From JBLIRR01 sp049472395 (GTDB lineage Bacteria; SZUA-182; DTGQ01; JBLIRR01): DNA of 64,000 nucleotides. The stretch's first letter is position 1. Each line of letters opens with the position of its first letter. Under the pieces are notes generated by a model. It saw only the letters and a list, made by a program, of their open reading frames with translations. It was not told the DNA's origin and did not search any database. The position numbers and the translations under genes are program-made. The stretch lies in contig JBLIRR010000001.1 of assembly GCA_049472395.1 (NCBI GenBank), positions 292,933 through 356,932 of the forward strand, given 5' to 3'. Below are positions 17,062 through 27,126 of this stretch, piece by piece.

Positions 17062-17712
17062 ATGATAATTATACAGCTTATAGGCATTTTCACAAGTGCT
17101 TTTATTATAGCCCTGTCCGGCGCCATGATGCCGGGGCCGCTTCTGACTATCACCATTAGTGAGTCTATGGTAAGGGGAAAATGGACAGGTGTATTATTGA
17201 TCATCGGTCACAGCATCCTCGAGGCAGGATTAATCATTATTATCCTGGCTGGCTTTGGCTCTCTTTTTAAAATAAATAAGGCAGTTGCAATTATAAGCTT
17301 CCTGGGAGGTTTTATTCTATTATGGATGGGCTGGGACACTATCAAGAAAGCCAAAGGCTTAAGCCTGTCCTTGAATAATGAAAATCCCGTAAAATCCACG
17401 TCCGGCCCTATTGTTACCGGTATTTTAGCCAGTATTTCCAATCCTTACTGGATTATTTGGTGGGTTACTATCGGTATTGGCTATTTGGCCACGAGCCTTG
17501 CTTACGGCTGGCTCGGAATAGCAGCATTTTTTTCTGGCCATATCAGCGCAGACTTCGCCTGGTACACGCTCATATCATTTAGTATCGCAGGAGGGAAAAA
17601 ATTTGTCTCTCATCGAATTTACCATGGGGTTCTTGTCACGTGCGGGTGTATTCTCTGCCTCTTTGGTGTAATTTTTCTGCACCTGGGTTTTCGAAAACTT
17701 GGAATTTATTAA
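17062..17712 (+). CDS. LysE/RhtB family exporter
   Basis: A 216-residue inner-membrane protein with six hydrophobic segments and the family's N-terminal MMPGPLLTITISESMVRGKW and a mid SNPYWIIWWVTIG stretch. LysE-family proteins export amino acids or related compounds. The substrate is not predictable. It sits alone, convergent with the aryl-acid cluster. Confidence 0.85.
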   Translation: MIIIQLIGIFTSAFIIALSGAMMPGPLLTITISESMVRGKWTGVLLIIGHSILEAGLIIIILAGFGSLFKINKAVAIISFLGGFILLWMGWDTIKKAKGLSLSLNNENPVKSTSGPIVTGILASISNPYWIIWWVTIGIGYLATSLAYGWLGIAAFFSGHISADFAWYTLISFSIAGGKKFVSHRIYHGVLVTCGCILCLFGVIFLHLGFRKLGIY

Positions 17713-17741
17713 AGGCCTCCTTCATTGCATTTCTTCGTTTC

Positions 17742-19040
17742 CTACAATTGCCGTTTATCGATAATCCTTTTCGCCTTTCCTTCGCTTCTCTGAATGCTTT
17801 TTGGCTCGACTAATCTGACCTTCGTATGAATTAAGAGAGTTGATTGCAATTCATGCTCAATTTTTTTCTCTATTTTCTCTAAATTCTTAATCTCATCTGA
17901 AAATAATGTCTCGTTCATTTCTACCTGTACTTCAAGATAATCAAGTTGACCTTTTCTGTCCACGAGCAATTGATAATGCGGCTCTACACTTTCAATATTA
18001 AGGAGCACTTCTTCAATCTGAGAGGGAAATACATTCACTCCTCGGATGATGAGCATATCATCTGATCTTCCGAGAACCCTATTCATCCGTCTTGATGTGC
18101 GGCCACAGGAGCAGGATGAGGCATGAATAAAGGTAATATCTCTTGTTTTATAGCGCAAAACCGGGGTTCCTTCTTTGGTGAGAGTGGTTATCACAAGCTC
18201 TCCCTTCTCACCATCCGGCAACACCTTGCCTGTCTTCGGGTCTATTATTTCAGGATAAAAATGGTCTTCAAATATATGCATCCCATTATAACAGTCACAT
18301 TCCGCGGTTACTCCCGGCCCTATAATTTCAGTTAATCCGTAAATATCAAAGGGCTCAAGGTGCAATTTCTCCCTGATCTCTTTTTTCATATTCTCGCTCC
18401 AGGGCTCTGCTCCGAAGAACCCAGCCTTCAGTGCCAATTTTGAAAAATCGATCCCCTCTTCTTCCCCAACCTCCGCAAGGTATAAACAATATGAAGGGGT
18501 ACAGGTCAGAATTGTCGTCTTAAAATCACACATAACCTGGAGCTGGCGTTTTGTATTACCCCCGGATATGGGGATAACATTAGCTCCGATCTTTCGCCCG
18601 CCATAGTGAACCCCGAGGCCGCCAGTAAATAATCCATACCCATACGCATTCTGAATAATGTCCTCTTTGGTGGTTCCCCCCATGCTGAGGGTCCTGGCCA
18701 TAACCTCTCCCCAAATCTCAATATCATTTATCGTATATGCATCAACAACCGGTTTTCCTGTGGTTCCCGATGAGGTATGAACCTCAACAATCTCCGATGG
18801 ATCAACTGCCAAAAGACCAAAAGGATACACTTCCCTCATTTCATCTTTTGTGGTAAAGGGGAGTTTTTCTATATCAGAAATATGGTTGATATCTGAGGGT
18901 TTTACCCCTGCATCATCCATTTTTCTCCTATAAAAAGGCACCTTTGTATAAATTTTCTCCACTAATGTCTTCAATCGTTCATCCTGCAATTTTTGTAATT
19001 TGTCCTGCGGCATTGTTTCATACTGTTTATTCCAAATCAT
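17742..19040 (-). CDS. paaK: phenylacetate-CoA ligase family, copy 1
   Basis: A 432-residue AMP-forming ligase of the PaaK family: SSGTTGKP phosphate loop (family core motif), the YGLTEIIGPG adenylation motif, and VLGRSDDMLIIRGVNVFPSQIEE in the C-terminal domain, with the conserved Lys in the last 15 residues (EGKAKR). It makes aryl-CoA from aryl acid, ATP and CoA; the exact acid is unknown. Last gene of a minus-strand run that includes iorAB and a second paaK. Confidence 0.9.
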   Translation of the reverse strand: MIWNKQYETMPQDKLQKLQDERLKTLVEKIYTKVPFYRRKMDDAGVKPSDINHISDIEKLPFTTKDEMREVYPFGLLAVDPSEIVEVHTSSGTTGKPVVDAYTINDIEIWGEVMARTLSMGGTTKEDIIQNAYGYGLFTGGLGVHYGGRKIGANVIPISGGNTKRQLQVMCDFKTTILTCTPSYCLYLAEVGEEEGIDFSKLALKAGFFGAEPWSENMKKEIREKLHLEPFDIYGLTEIIGPGVTAECDCYNGMHIFEDHFYPEIIDPKTGKVLPDGEKGELVITTLTKEGTPVLRYKTRDITFIHASSCSCGRTSRRMNRVLGRSDDMLIIRGVNVFPSQIEEVLLNIESVEPHYQLLVDRKGQLDYLEVQVEMNETLFSDEIKNLEKIEKKIEHELQSTLLIHTKVRLVEPKSIQRSEGKAKRIIDKRQL

Positions 19041-19053
19041 AATGTCACCCTCT

Positions 19054-19620
19054 TTATTTTAAATTTTTCCCTATAGTAAAGGCATGTATATTCTTATCAA
19101 CTGTTCCCTGGGGCACCAGCTCTTCGATAGCCTTGATCCAGGAACTTTCGTCAAGAGAAAGATAATTTGAAAGCAATCCTAAGATGGCACTATTTAAAAA
19201 TTTACTGTGCCCAAGTTTTTCCTTTAGAGTTTCAGGATCGATAACCGTTGTATGGGGAAATTTCTTTCTGACTTCTTCTGCAATTCCCTCAGGATAGTCA
19301 GTAACGCCTAATGGTAAAATCCTCGTGGTTGAAAAAATAATTCTCGTGTGAGGACCAATATATGAAAGCCATCGCAAAATCTCCATCTCTTCAAGGGATA
19401 GTAAAAAATCAGCTGCTCCCCTTGAGATCACGGGAGAATATATTTTCTCTCCAAAACGAATATGACTTGACACAGAGCCTCCTCGCTGACTCATTCCGTG
19501 AATTTCACTCTTTTTTGTATCATACCCTGAATAAAGGGCAGCACACGTGAGTATGTCACTTGCCAATATAATTCCCTGGCCACCTACACCCACCATGAGA
19601 ATATTAAAATTTTTTTTCAT
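19054..19620 (-). CDS. iorB: indolepyruvate ferredoxin oxidoreductase beta subunit
   Basis: A 188-residue gamma-type domain of 2-oxoacid:ferredoxin oxidoreductases with VGVGGQGIILASDIL at the N-terminus and the EIHGMSQRGGSVSSHIRFG core. It pairs with IorA to oxidise arylpyruvates to aryl-CoA with ferredoxin reduction. Starts three bases after iorA ends. Confidence 0.94.
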   Translation of the reverse strand: MKKNFNILMVGVGGQGIILASDILTCAALYSGYDTKKSEIHGMSQRGGSVSSHIRFGEKIYSPVISRGAADFLLSLEEMEILRWLSYIGPHTRIIFSTTRILPLGVTDYPEGIAEEVRKKFPHTTVIDPETLKEKLGHSKFLNSAILGLLSNYLSLDESSWIKAIEELVPQGTVDKNIHAFTIGKNLK

Positions 19621-19623
19621 TCT

Positions 19624-21213
19624 TTACGATCTCGCTTTTTTCATTTTTTTTCTTTTTAAAATAACACACATTCCTTTTACCACAAGCAAGGAAAGTTTTT
19701 TACTTACAAGGAGTGCGGTAATATGTTCTTCAATCTCTTTGTCATTATATGCATCAACAATAAAAAAATTCTTTTCCCCGATCCCCACCGCTTCAGCCAA
19801 TTTTTTATAATCAAGGGCCACTGTCGCCTCACCGGTAATACGCTCACCTGAGAGTGGATTTGGCTGCATTCCTGTCATGGCGGTTGTGCCGTTATCAAGC
19901 ACAATTATCAGTGAATGTCTTTTATTATAGGCTGCATTTAAAAGTCCGGTGATTCCTGAATGGGCAAATGTAGAATCCCCTAGGACAGCGACGACATTAT
20001 TTTTATAGGCGTCCCCCTCGGCTATCTCTATTCCCTGCACTGCTCCTATGCTCGCCCCCATATCTATACAGGTATCTATGGAAAAATAGGGGGGCAGGAC
20101 TCCCAATGTATAGCACCCTATATCTCCGGATACCATAAGTCCAAGTTTATGTATTACTTCGAACACCTTTCTATGAGGACAGCCGGGGCAAAGGGAGGGT
20201 GGACGAGGAGGAATAGGGATATTAATGGTGCATTCATCTTCAGGTTCTTTTTTAATAAGCGCTCTATGGATTATATCCGGATTAAGCTCAGATGTAAGGG
20301 GAAAATAGCGCTTTCCCTCTACATTAAGCCCCATCGCCTTTATCTGTATCTCAAGAAAAGGATCGAGTTCTTCAACGACTATTACCTTCTTTATATCCTG
20401 GCAAAATTTCTTTATTATTCTTTCAGGCAACGGGTTGGTCATTCCCAATTTTAGTATTGATGCACCGGGAAAGACCTCTTTTGCATAATTATAGCTTATA
20501 CCTGAAGTAATAAATCCACGCTTTTTGTCTCCCTGTTCAATGTGGTTTATCTCTAAATTATTACACTCTTTCTTTATCCTTGTAAGCCTTTTCTCAACTT
20601 CTACATGCCTCAGCCGGGCATAGGCGGGAATCATTACATACTTTTTCACATTTCTATTAAATCCCTCCGGCGGAGGCAATTTTACCCTGTGTGAATCGGG
20701 AAAAACAACCGTCTTTGAATGTGATATACGGGTTGTTGTCCTTACCAATACTGGGGTGTCATATTTTTCACTTAATTCAAAGGCTAATTTGGTAAAGGTA
20801 TAAGCCTCATGAGAATCAGAAGGCTCGAGCATAGGAATTTTTGCTGAACGAGCATAGTGCCTGTTATCTTGCTCATTCTGGGATGAATGCATATCAGGAT
20901 CATCAGCGCACACAATCACCAGGCCTGCTTTTACGCCAATATAGGAAGAGGTAAACAGGGGGTCTGCAGCCACATTAAGCCCCACATGCTTCATTGCTAC
21001 AATTGTCCTTGCCCCTGCAAGGGCTGCTCCAATTGCCACTTCAAACGCTACTTTTTCATTCACCGACCATTCGCAATATATATCGGGATAGGTTGAAAAA
21101 TTTTCAAGAATTTCTGTCGATGGCGTGCCGGGATAGGCCGTTCCAACCCGTGCTCCTGCGTGAAAAGCCCCAAAAGCTATAGCCTCATTACCTGAAAGCA
21201 GTAATTTTCCCAT
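19624..21213 (-). CDS. iorA: indolepyruvate ferredoxin oxidoreductase alpha subunit lacking the C-terminal ferredoxin domain
   Basis: 529 residues. The N-terminal pyrimidine-binding part has GNEAIAFGAFHAGA and YPGTPSTEI. The TPP-binding part has LCPGCPHR, GDIGCYTLG and GDSTFAHSGITGLLNA. Family members usually continue into a C-terminal 4Fe-4S domain with a CxxCxxC...CP pattern (about 600 residues in all). Here the protein stops after VVKGMCVILKRKKMKKARS and iorB begins, with no such cysteines. Electron transfer must use another path. The role is oxidative decarboxylation of indole-, phenyl- or hydroxyphenyl-pyruvate. Confidence 0.92.
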   Translation of the reverse strand: MGKLLLSGNEAIAFGAFHAGARVGTAYPGTPSTEILENFSTYPDIYCEWSVNEKVAFEVAIGAALAGARTIVAMKHVGLNVAADPLFTSSYIGVKAGLVIVCADDPDMHSSQNEQDNRHYARSAKIPMLEPSDSHEAYTFTKLAFELSEKYDTPVLVRTTTRISHSKTVVFPDSHRVKLPPPEGFNRNVKKYVMIPAYARLRHVEVEKRLTRIKKECNNLEINHIEQGDKKRGFITSGISYNYAKEVFPGASILKLGMTNPLPERIIKKFCQDIKKVIVVEELDPFLEIQIKAMGLNVEGKRYFPLTSELNPDIIHRALIKKEPEDECTINIPIPPRPPSLCPGCPHRKVFEVIHKLGLMVSGDIGCYTLGVLPPYFSIDTCIDMGASIGAVQGIEIAEGDAYKNNVVAVLGDSTFAHSGITGLLNAAYNKRHSLIIVLDNGTTAMTGMQPNPLSGERITGEATVALDYKKLAEAVGIGEKNFFIVDAYNDKEIEEHITALLVSKKLSLLVVKGMCVILKRKKMKKARS

Positions 21214-21246
21214 TACATATCCTTTTTCCTTGCTGTTGCCTTTTAA

Positions 21247-22560
21247 TTATTTTTTGTTAAATATTTCTCGTTTATCAATCACTCGTTTCGCCTTTCCCGT
21301 GGTACGCTCTATACTCTTTGGCTCTACCAGCTTAATTTTAGCGCTCACTCCTAAATTAGATGAGATCTCCCTATGAATTTGATCGATCAGTTCCCGCTGT
21401 TTCTTCATTTCATCAAAAAAGATATTTTCTGATATCTCTACCCAAATTTCTAATTCATCCAAGGCCTTCTTCCGATCAACGATAATCTGATAATGCGGCT
21501 CCGTTCCTTCTATCTTCATCAGGATCTCTTCAATCTGAGAGGGAAATACATTGACACCCCGGACAATTAACATATCATCTGTCCTGCCCGAGATTCGTTT
21601 CATGCGTATATGTGTGCGTCCGCACCCGCAGGGCTCATCAATAAGCTCTGTAATATCGCCTGTGCGGTACCGAATAAGTGGAAAAGCCTCCTTAGTCAGC
21701 GTCGTAAGAACCAGCTCACCCTTGCTCCCCATGGGGAGGCTGTTGCCTGTTTTAGGATCAATAATTTCAGGAATAAAATGATCCTCAAACAGATGGAGTC
21801 CCTCTTTCACCTCACATTCCCCTGAGACACCCGGCCCAATAACTTCGCTTAAGCCATAATTGTCTGTGGCACTTATATACAGTCTCTCCTCAAGTTGTTT
21901 CCTTATGCTTTCTGACCAGGGCTCGGATCCAAAAAGCCCAAGTTTTAAAGACAGTGGTTTCGGATCTATATTCATTTCCTCCATGACCTCAGCAATAAAA
22001 AGGGCATAAGAAGGGGTACAAACAAGCGCGGTGGTTTTAAAGTCCTTCATGATTTGAATCTGACGTTTAGTATTACCGCTTGATGTGGGAATAACCGATG
22101 CTCCGATCCTTTCCGCCCCATAATGAAGGCCAAAGCCTCCCGTAAAAAGTCCGTAGCCAAAGGCAATCTGAATAACATCTTCCCTGGTTACCCCGCCTGC
22201 AGTCAGGAAACGGGCCACCAGGTTACTCCAGATCCGGATGTCATTCCTGGTGTATCCTACCACCGTAGCTTTTCCTGTGGTACCGGAGGAAGAATGAATC
22301 CTCACAACCTCCCTCAAGGGCACCGCAAACATTTCATAGGGATAACTTTTTCTTAAATCATCCTTCGTAGTAAAGGGCAGATGCTGAAGATCATCAAGAG
22401 ATCTAATTTCCTCAGGATCTATGGTAAGCTCTTTAAGCTTCTGATGATAAAAAGTGACATTTTTATAACAACGGTTTACCAGAGATTGAAGCCGCTCCAA
22501 TTGTAGTTGCTCTATCTCATCCCTCGACATACATTCATTTTTTGGATCCCAAATTTTCAT
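21247..22560 (-). CDS. paaK: phenylacetate-CoA ligase family, copy 2
   Basis: A paralogue of the ligase at 17742-19040, aligned along its whole length (SSGTTGKATVVGYTRNDI, YGLSEVIGPGVSGECE, ISGRTDDMLIVRGVNVFPSQ, TGKAKRVIDKRE). I start it at the second in-frame ATG (22560), spaced properly from GGGAG. The two ligases differ through much of the N-terminal region, so they may prefer different aryl acids. Just downstream of livF. Confidence 0.9.
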   Translation of the reverse strand: MKIWDPKNECMSRDEIEQLQLERLQSLVNRCYKNVTFYHQKLKELTIDPEEIRSLDDLQHLPFTTKDDLRKSYPYEMFAVPLREVVRIHSSSGTTGKATVVGYTRNDIRIWSNLVARFLTAGGVTREDVIQIAFGYGLFTGGFGLHYGAERIGASVIPTSSGNTKRQIQIMKDFKTTALVCTPSYALFIAEVMEEMNIDPKPLSLKLGLFGSEPWSESIRKQLEERLYISATDNYGLSEVIGPGVSGECEVKEGLHLFEDHFIPEIIDPKTGNSLPMGSKGELVLTTLTKEAFPLIRYRTGDITELIDEPCGCGRTHIRMKRISGRTDDMLIVRGVNVFPSQIEEILMKIEGTEPHYQIIVDRKKALDELEIWVEISENIFFDEMKKQRELIDQIHREISSNLGVSAKIKLVEPKSIERTTGKAKRVIDKREIFNKK

Positions 22561-22575
22561 GGTCATCTCCCTTCC

Positions 22576-23310
22576 TTATTCCCATACCTCTTTATAGCCT
22601 TTCCCCAGGTAGGCCCGCTGAATTTCAAGATTCTCCTTGAGTTGATCTGTCGTCTCTTGAAATACAATCTTGCCGGTTTCCATTACATATCCCCGATCCG
22701 CTATATTTAAAGCGGCCTTCGCATTTTGTTCCACCAGCAATATGGTAGTCCCCTCTTCTCGCAGCTTTTCTATTCTATTAAATATTTCCTTAATTATAAG
22801 CGGCGCGAGTCCCATGGATGGTTCATCCAAAAGAAGCACCTTTGGCCTTGACATTAACGCCCTACCAATAGCCAGCATCTGTTGCTCCCCTCCGCTTAAG
22901 GTTCCTGCTTTTTGTTTTATTCTCTCCTCAAGGATAGGAAATAACTCAAATATAGTAGTCAAATCCTTAAATATTTCCTGTTTTGTTTTTCTCCCGTAAC
23001 GATGATATGAACCCAAAAGAAGATTATCCTTAACCGACAGCGAGGCAAAGACCTGTCTTCCTTCGGGAACTTGTGAGATTCCCATCCGGACTAATTTTTC
23101 CGGCGAGAAGTGGGTAATATCCTGATCCAAAAATAATATCTGTCCTATCTTTGGATGAAGCAAGCCTGAAATGGTATTAAGGGCTGTGGTTTTACCCGCT
23201 CCATTGCCTCCTATGAGAGTAACAATCTCACCTTTATTAATATGAAGGGATATTCCTTTTAATGCTTGAATTGCCCCATAATACGTCCTAATACTCACTA
23301 ATTTAAGCAT
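22576..23310 (-). CDS. livF: branched-chain amino-acid-type ABC transporter ATPase LivF
   Basis: A 244-residue ABC ATPase with Walker A GGNGAGKTT, signature LSGGEQQML, Walker B VLLLDEPSMGLAP and the LVEQNAKAALNIADRGYVMETG ending of the LivF type. It drives the HAAT-family importer with LivG, on the cytoplasmic face. Confidence 0.95.
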   Translation of the reverse strand: MLKLVSIRTYYGAIQALKGISLHINKGEIVTLIGGNGAGKTTALNTISGLLHPKIGQILFLDQDITHFSPEKLVRMGISQVPEGRQVFASLSVKDNLLLGSYHRYGRKTKQEIFKDLTTIFELFPILEERIKQKAGTLSGGEQQMLAIGRALMSRPKVLLLDEPSMGLAPLIIKEIFNRIEKLREEGTTILLVEQNAKAALNIADRGYVMETGKIVFQETTDQLKENLEIQRAYLGKGYKEVWE

Positions 23311-23312
23311 CG

Positions 23313-24077
23313 TTAAATCTCTTCACCCAAATAGGCGCTTATAACCAGGGGATTATTTTGAACCTCCGCCGGAGTTCCTTCTGCTATCTTCTCCCCATTG
23401 TTTAAAACCATCACTCGGTCAGAAATATCCATTACCAGTCCCATATCATGCTCCACCATAAATACGGTAATCCCTCTTCCTTTTATTTGTTTAATAAGCT
23501 GAGCTAAATTCTCTGTTTCATGAGTATTTAAACCTGCTGCCGGTTCATCAAGCAAAATGATTTTCGGCTGAGTTGCAAGCCCTCGTGCAATTTCGAGAAT
23601 TCTCTGCTCGCCAAAGGGCAAATCACCTGCCCTCTCATATGCTCTTCTCTCAAGCCCAATAAACTTAAGTTCCTGAAAAGCTTTATCTCGTATAATTTTT
23701 TCCTCTTTTATAATTCGAGGAAACCTAAACGCAGAGCTCAGCAATCCTGCCCGTGACCGAGGATGACATCCGACCATTACATTTTCAAGGACAGTCATGT
23801 CAGGAAAAAGCCTGACATTTTGAAAAGTCCTTGTAAGGCCCAAAAAGGAGAGGGTATGGGATTTATTAGTATCTATGCGTTTATTATAAAAAAAAATTTC
23901 CCCTCTGGTTAAAGGAAAGAACCTATTGATAAGGTTAAAAATCGTTGTCTTTCCCGCTCCATTTGGACCAATAAGAGACTGAATATCCCCTTCATACACA
24001 TTAAAGGAGACATCCTTCACCGCAATCAATCCTCCAAACTCTTTTCTTATGGTATTAACTGAAAGAATGTGATTCAT
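23313..24077 (-). CDS. livG: branched-chain amino-acid-type ABC transporter ATPase LivG
   Basis: A 254-residue ABC ATPase: Walker A GPNGAGKTT, signature region LPFGEQRILEIARGLA, Walker B IILLDEPAAGLN, and VEHDMGLVMDISDRVMVLN typical of LivG. Its start overlaps the end of livM by 23 bp. Confidence 0.95.
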   Translation of the reverse strand: MNHILSVNTIRKEFGGLIAVKDVSFNVYEGDIQSLIGPNGAGKTTIFNLINRFFPLTRGEIFFYNKRIDTNKSHTLSFLGLTRTFQNVRLFPDMTVLENVMVGCHPRSRAGLLSSAFRFPRIIKEEKIIRDKAFQELKFIGLERRAYERAGDLPFGEQRILEIARGLATQPKIILLDEPAAGLNTHETENLAQLIKQIKGRGITVFMVEHDMGLVMDISDRVMVLNNGEKIAEGTPAEVQNNPLVISAYLGEEI

Positions 24078-25032
24078 CAGCTTTCTTTAGCACCTTCTTC
24101 TTAAGCCATGCCAGCGCGTCCATCATACCCATAAAGAGGCCCTTTGGCATGAGGATCATAATTATCATTAAGATTGTTCCAAAAATAAGGACCTCATAAT
24201 CATGAAAAAGATGGAGGTACTCTGGTAAAATAGTTAAAATAAATGCTCCAAGACATGCTCCCCATATCTCACTCATGCCGCCGATAACAACCATAGTGGC
24301 GAGCATAATCGATTGCATAAAGCCAAACGAACTGGGACTGATAAAGGTCACAAAATGAGCATAAAAGCTCCCTGCCAAAGAAGCCATGAGGGCGCTTAAG
24401 ACGAATATCTGAACCTTATAGTACGTCACATTGATTCCCATGCATTGAGCCGCTGCCTCACTTCCATGAATGGCACGTAAGGCCCTCCCCACTCTTGAGT
24501 TGACTATATTCATAGACAGAACAATACACACGAGCACGACTCCCCAGAGAAGCCAATAAAAACGAAAATCCGTATCAAAGGAAATTCCCCCTATTGAAAG
24601 ATATGGTATACTGGTCATACCTGAGGGCCCGCCCGTTAAACCCGAGAGTTCATTAAACGCTATATACACAATTTCTCCAAAACCAAGTGTGGCCATGGCA
24701 AGATAATGTCCTTTGAGCTTGAGCGAGGGGACTCCAATTATATACGCAACTGTGCCGGTTAAAATAAGTCCGCACAGGATGGCCAGCCAAGGATTACACT
24801 CATATCGTGTACATAGAATCCCTGATGTATAGGCCCCCAGACCATAAAAAGCGGCATGGCCGAGGGATATCTGACCAGCATATCCCATTAACATCGCAAG
24901 ACCGATTACAATTAAGCTATAAAATCCCACAACGACCATCACACTTATATAATATTTATTCGTTGCACACATGGGGAAAAGAAGAATAAAAATGAAGAAT
25001 AGTAAAAAAATAATCCTGTTTTTTTTATCCAT
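24055..25032 (-). CDS. livM: branched-chain amino-acid-type permease LivM
   Basis: A polytopic inner-membrane permease with the conserved GYAGQISLGHAAFYGLGAY motif near the N-terminus and GGMSEIWGACLGAF near the end. I choose the ATG at 25032: GGAGG of the livH tail sits ~10 bp before it. The longer frame would overlap livH by 68 bp. Confidence 0.94.
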   Translation of the reverse strand: MDKKNRIIFLLFFIFILLFPMCATNKYYISVMVVVGFYSLIVIGLAMLMGYAGQISLGHAAFYGLGAYTSGILCTRYECNPWLAILCGLILTGTVAYIIGVPSLKLKGHYLAMATLGFGEIVYIAFNELSGLTGGPSGMTSIPYLSIGGISFDTDFRFYWLLWGVVLVCIVLSMNIVNSRVGRALRAIHGSEAAAQCMGINVTYYKVQIFVLSALMASLAGSFYAHFVTFISPSSFGFMQSIMLATMVVIGGMSEIWGACLGAFILTILPEYLHLFHDYEVLIFGTILMIIMILMPKGLFMGMMDALAWLKKKVLKKADESHSFS

Positions 25033-25036
25033 TCTC

Positions 25037-25915
25037 TTATTTTTCCTCCATGCGACCGAAAAGCCCCGTTGGTTTGAAAAAGAGAACTGATAAGAGTACC
25101 ACAAGGGCTATAACATCCTTATACCCTGAGGATATAAATCCTGCTCCTAAAGACTCAAGAACTCCAATTATAAATCCTGCCATCACAGCTCCCATTTGGC
25201 TCCCAAGTCCCCCTAAAATCGCCGCGGCAAAACCTTTGATAGCTAACATAGTGCCTCGCTGGTAGTCCATCAGCGAAATAGGGGTTATGATAATGCCCCC
25301 AACCGCACCGAGCATAGCGCTCAGGGCAAAAGAAAACATTACCATCTGTTTAACATTTATTCCCATTAAACTGGCTGCTTTTCGATTAATGGCGCACGCC
25401 CTCATAGCTTTCCCCACAAGTGTCTTTTCGAAAAAAAAAGCCAAACAAAGCACCACGAACAGACTAATTCCCAATACCCATAGAGATTGGGGAATAATCA
25501 CAGCCCCACCTATATTGATGGGTGTTTCTCCTGAAAAGGCAGGCAAAATATACGTATCCTTTCCCCAAATAAGCATTGCTAATCCTTTAAATACAATTGA
25601 CGCCCCAATAGTAATGATTATAAGGGTTATAATCGAAGGATTGGAAAGGGGGTTTATGGCGAGCCTTTCAAGAAGTATTCCTATAATCGCGACGAGTATC
25701 ACAGTTAAAAAAAATGCAGGAAGAAGAGGAATGTGAAAGCGCTTCGTAAGGGAGACCATAATCAATCCCCCAATCATTACAAATTCCCCTTGAGCAAAAT
25801 TTATAATATCTGTGGCATTATATATTATGTTAAATCCCAGGCCGACCATGGCATAAATACTGCCAATGGTCAGCCCGGTGAATATAAACTGCAGTAACTG
25901 GACAGAGATACTCAA
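25037..25915 (-). CDS. livH: branched-chain amino-acid-type permease LivH
   Basis: A 292-residue permease with IINFAQGEFVMIGG, MRACAINRKAASLMGIN and the ILGGLGSQMGAVMAGFIIG segment. Forms the membrane channel with LivM. Ends 4 bp before livM. Confidence 0.95.
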   Translation of the reverse strand: MSISVQLLQFIFTGLTIGSIYAMVGLGFNIIYNATDIINFAQGEFVMIGGLIMVSLTKRFHIPLLPAFFLTVILVAIIGILLERLAINPLSNPSIITLIIITIGASIVFKGLAMLIWGKDTYILPAFSGETPINIGGAVIIPQSLWVLGISLFVVLCLAFFFEKTLVGKAMRACAINRKAASLMGINVKQMVMFSFALSAMLGAVGGIIITPISLMDYQRGTMLAIKGFAAAILGGLGSQMGAVMAGFIIGVLESLGAGFISSGYKDVIALVVLLSVLFFKPTGLFGRMEEK

Positions 25916-25942
25916 TTATCTAGACGCCCCACTCCATAAACC

Positions 25943-27103
25943 TTAATCAGCGATCATAAAGCGTTGATTTTTTACTACTAAAACGCTAAAGGAATCCTTG
26001 GTCAATCCGTTATGATCTTCAGGTGAAAAATTAAATATGTCTGCCGTTCCCAGAAAACCCTTCATATTTTCTATATAATCCCTGATCTTGGCCCGATCCG
26101 GACCAACTTCCTTCAGTGCTGCTATTATCATATATAAAGCATCATAGGCATGTCCTCCAAAAGTACTGGCCTCTGCCTTAAATTTTTTCTCGTATTCAGT
26201 TTTATAATCCATTAATACCTTTTTATGATAATGATAATCCGGTAATAAATCAGCCACGAGAAGCCGTCCTATGGGAGCCATCACACCCTCTGCTGCGTCT
26301 CCTGCTTGCTCAATATTTTTTGTGTTTCCAAAGCCATGGCTTTGAAATAAAGGAATCTTTATCCCTAACTGATGAACATTTTTCGTAACAATGACCTGGG
26401 TCGGTCCAATAGACCAGTTAATAATAGCCTGTGCATCTGTGCCTTTTATTTTAGTTAATTGAGCTGTCATATCTGTGTCTTTTCCGCCATAACGCTCATC
26501 AGCCACAACTTTCATCCCCATCTTTTCCGCTGCTTTTAAGAGTTCCTTTCTCCCGTTATCTCCAAATCCACTTGACACACTAATAATTGCTATCTTTGTA
26601 ATCCCTTTCTTCTTCATAAACTCATACATTGCCTCAGCACAAAAAGCATCGGATTGGGGGGTCTTAAAAACCCATTTTTTTACGGGCTGTACTATGGCAG
26701 CAGCCGCAGCGCAGGAAATATTCAGCACCTGGGCTTTTTCTATGGTAGGAATAATAGCCATGCTCGAACCACTCCTCGAAGGCCCTATTATTGCGAGAAC
26801 ATTATCTTTTTCTATCAATTTTTTAGTATTTAAGACTGCTTTGGTCTCATCACCCTCGGTATCATAGACAACCAATTCTAAAGGATGACCATTAACGCCT
26901 CCGGCAGCATTAACTTTATCCACTATCATCTGAGCAGTATTTCTTTCCGGCTCTCCCAGCCAGGAAGCTGGTCCTGTCACAGAAAATATAGCACCAATTT
27001 TATAAGAATCTTTTTTGGCGTTACAGACTCTGGAAAAACCAAGACTTAGAATAATAGTAAAAATGAATAAAACTGCTACTTTCCTCTGGTCTATTTTAAT
27101 CAT
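25943..27103 (-). CDS. ABC transporter substrate-binding protein (LivK type)
   Basis: A 386-residue periplasmic binding protein. The first 29 residues are a signal peptide (basic head, hydrophobic VAVLFIFTIILSLGF, cleavage after CNA). The mature part starts YKIGAIFSVTGPASWLGEPE and has the ANTAR/LivJ-type two-lobe pattern ending at HAYDALYMIIAALK. Located before livH. In similar clusters it may bind aromatic amino acids or aryl acids; this is inferred only from the neighbours. Confidence 0.9.
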   Translation of the reverse strand: MIKIDQRKVAVLFIFTIILSLGFSRVCNAKKDSYKIGAIFSVTGPASWLGEPERNTAQMIVDKVNAAGGVNGHPLELVVYDTEGDETKAVLNTKKLIEKDNVLAIIGPSRSGSSMAIIPTIEKAQVLNISCAAAAAIVQPVKKWVFKTPQSDAFCAEAMYEFMKKKGITKIAIISVSSGFGDNGRKELLKAAEKMGMKVVADERYGGKDTDMTAQLTKIKGTDAQAIINWSIGPTQVIVTKNVHQLGIKIPLFQSHGFGNTKNIEQAGDAAEGVMAPIGRLLVADLLPDYHYHKKVLMDYKTEYEKKFKAEASTFGGHAYDALYMIIAALKEVGPDRAKIRDYIENMKGFLGTADIFNFSPEDHNGLTKDSFSVLVVKNQRFMIAD

Positions 27104-27126
27104 AACAAAACTCCTTTCTTTGAGGG

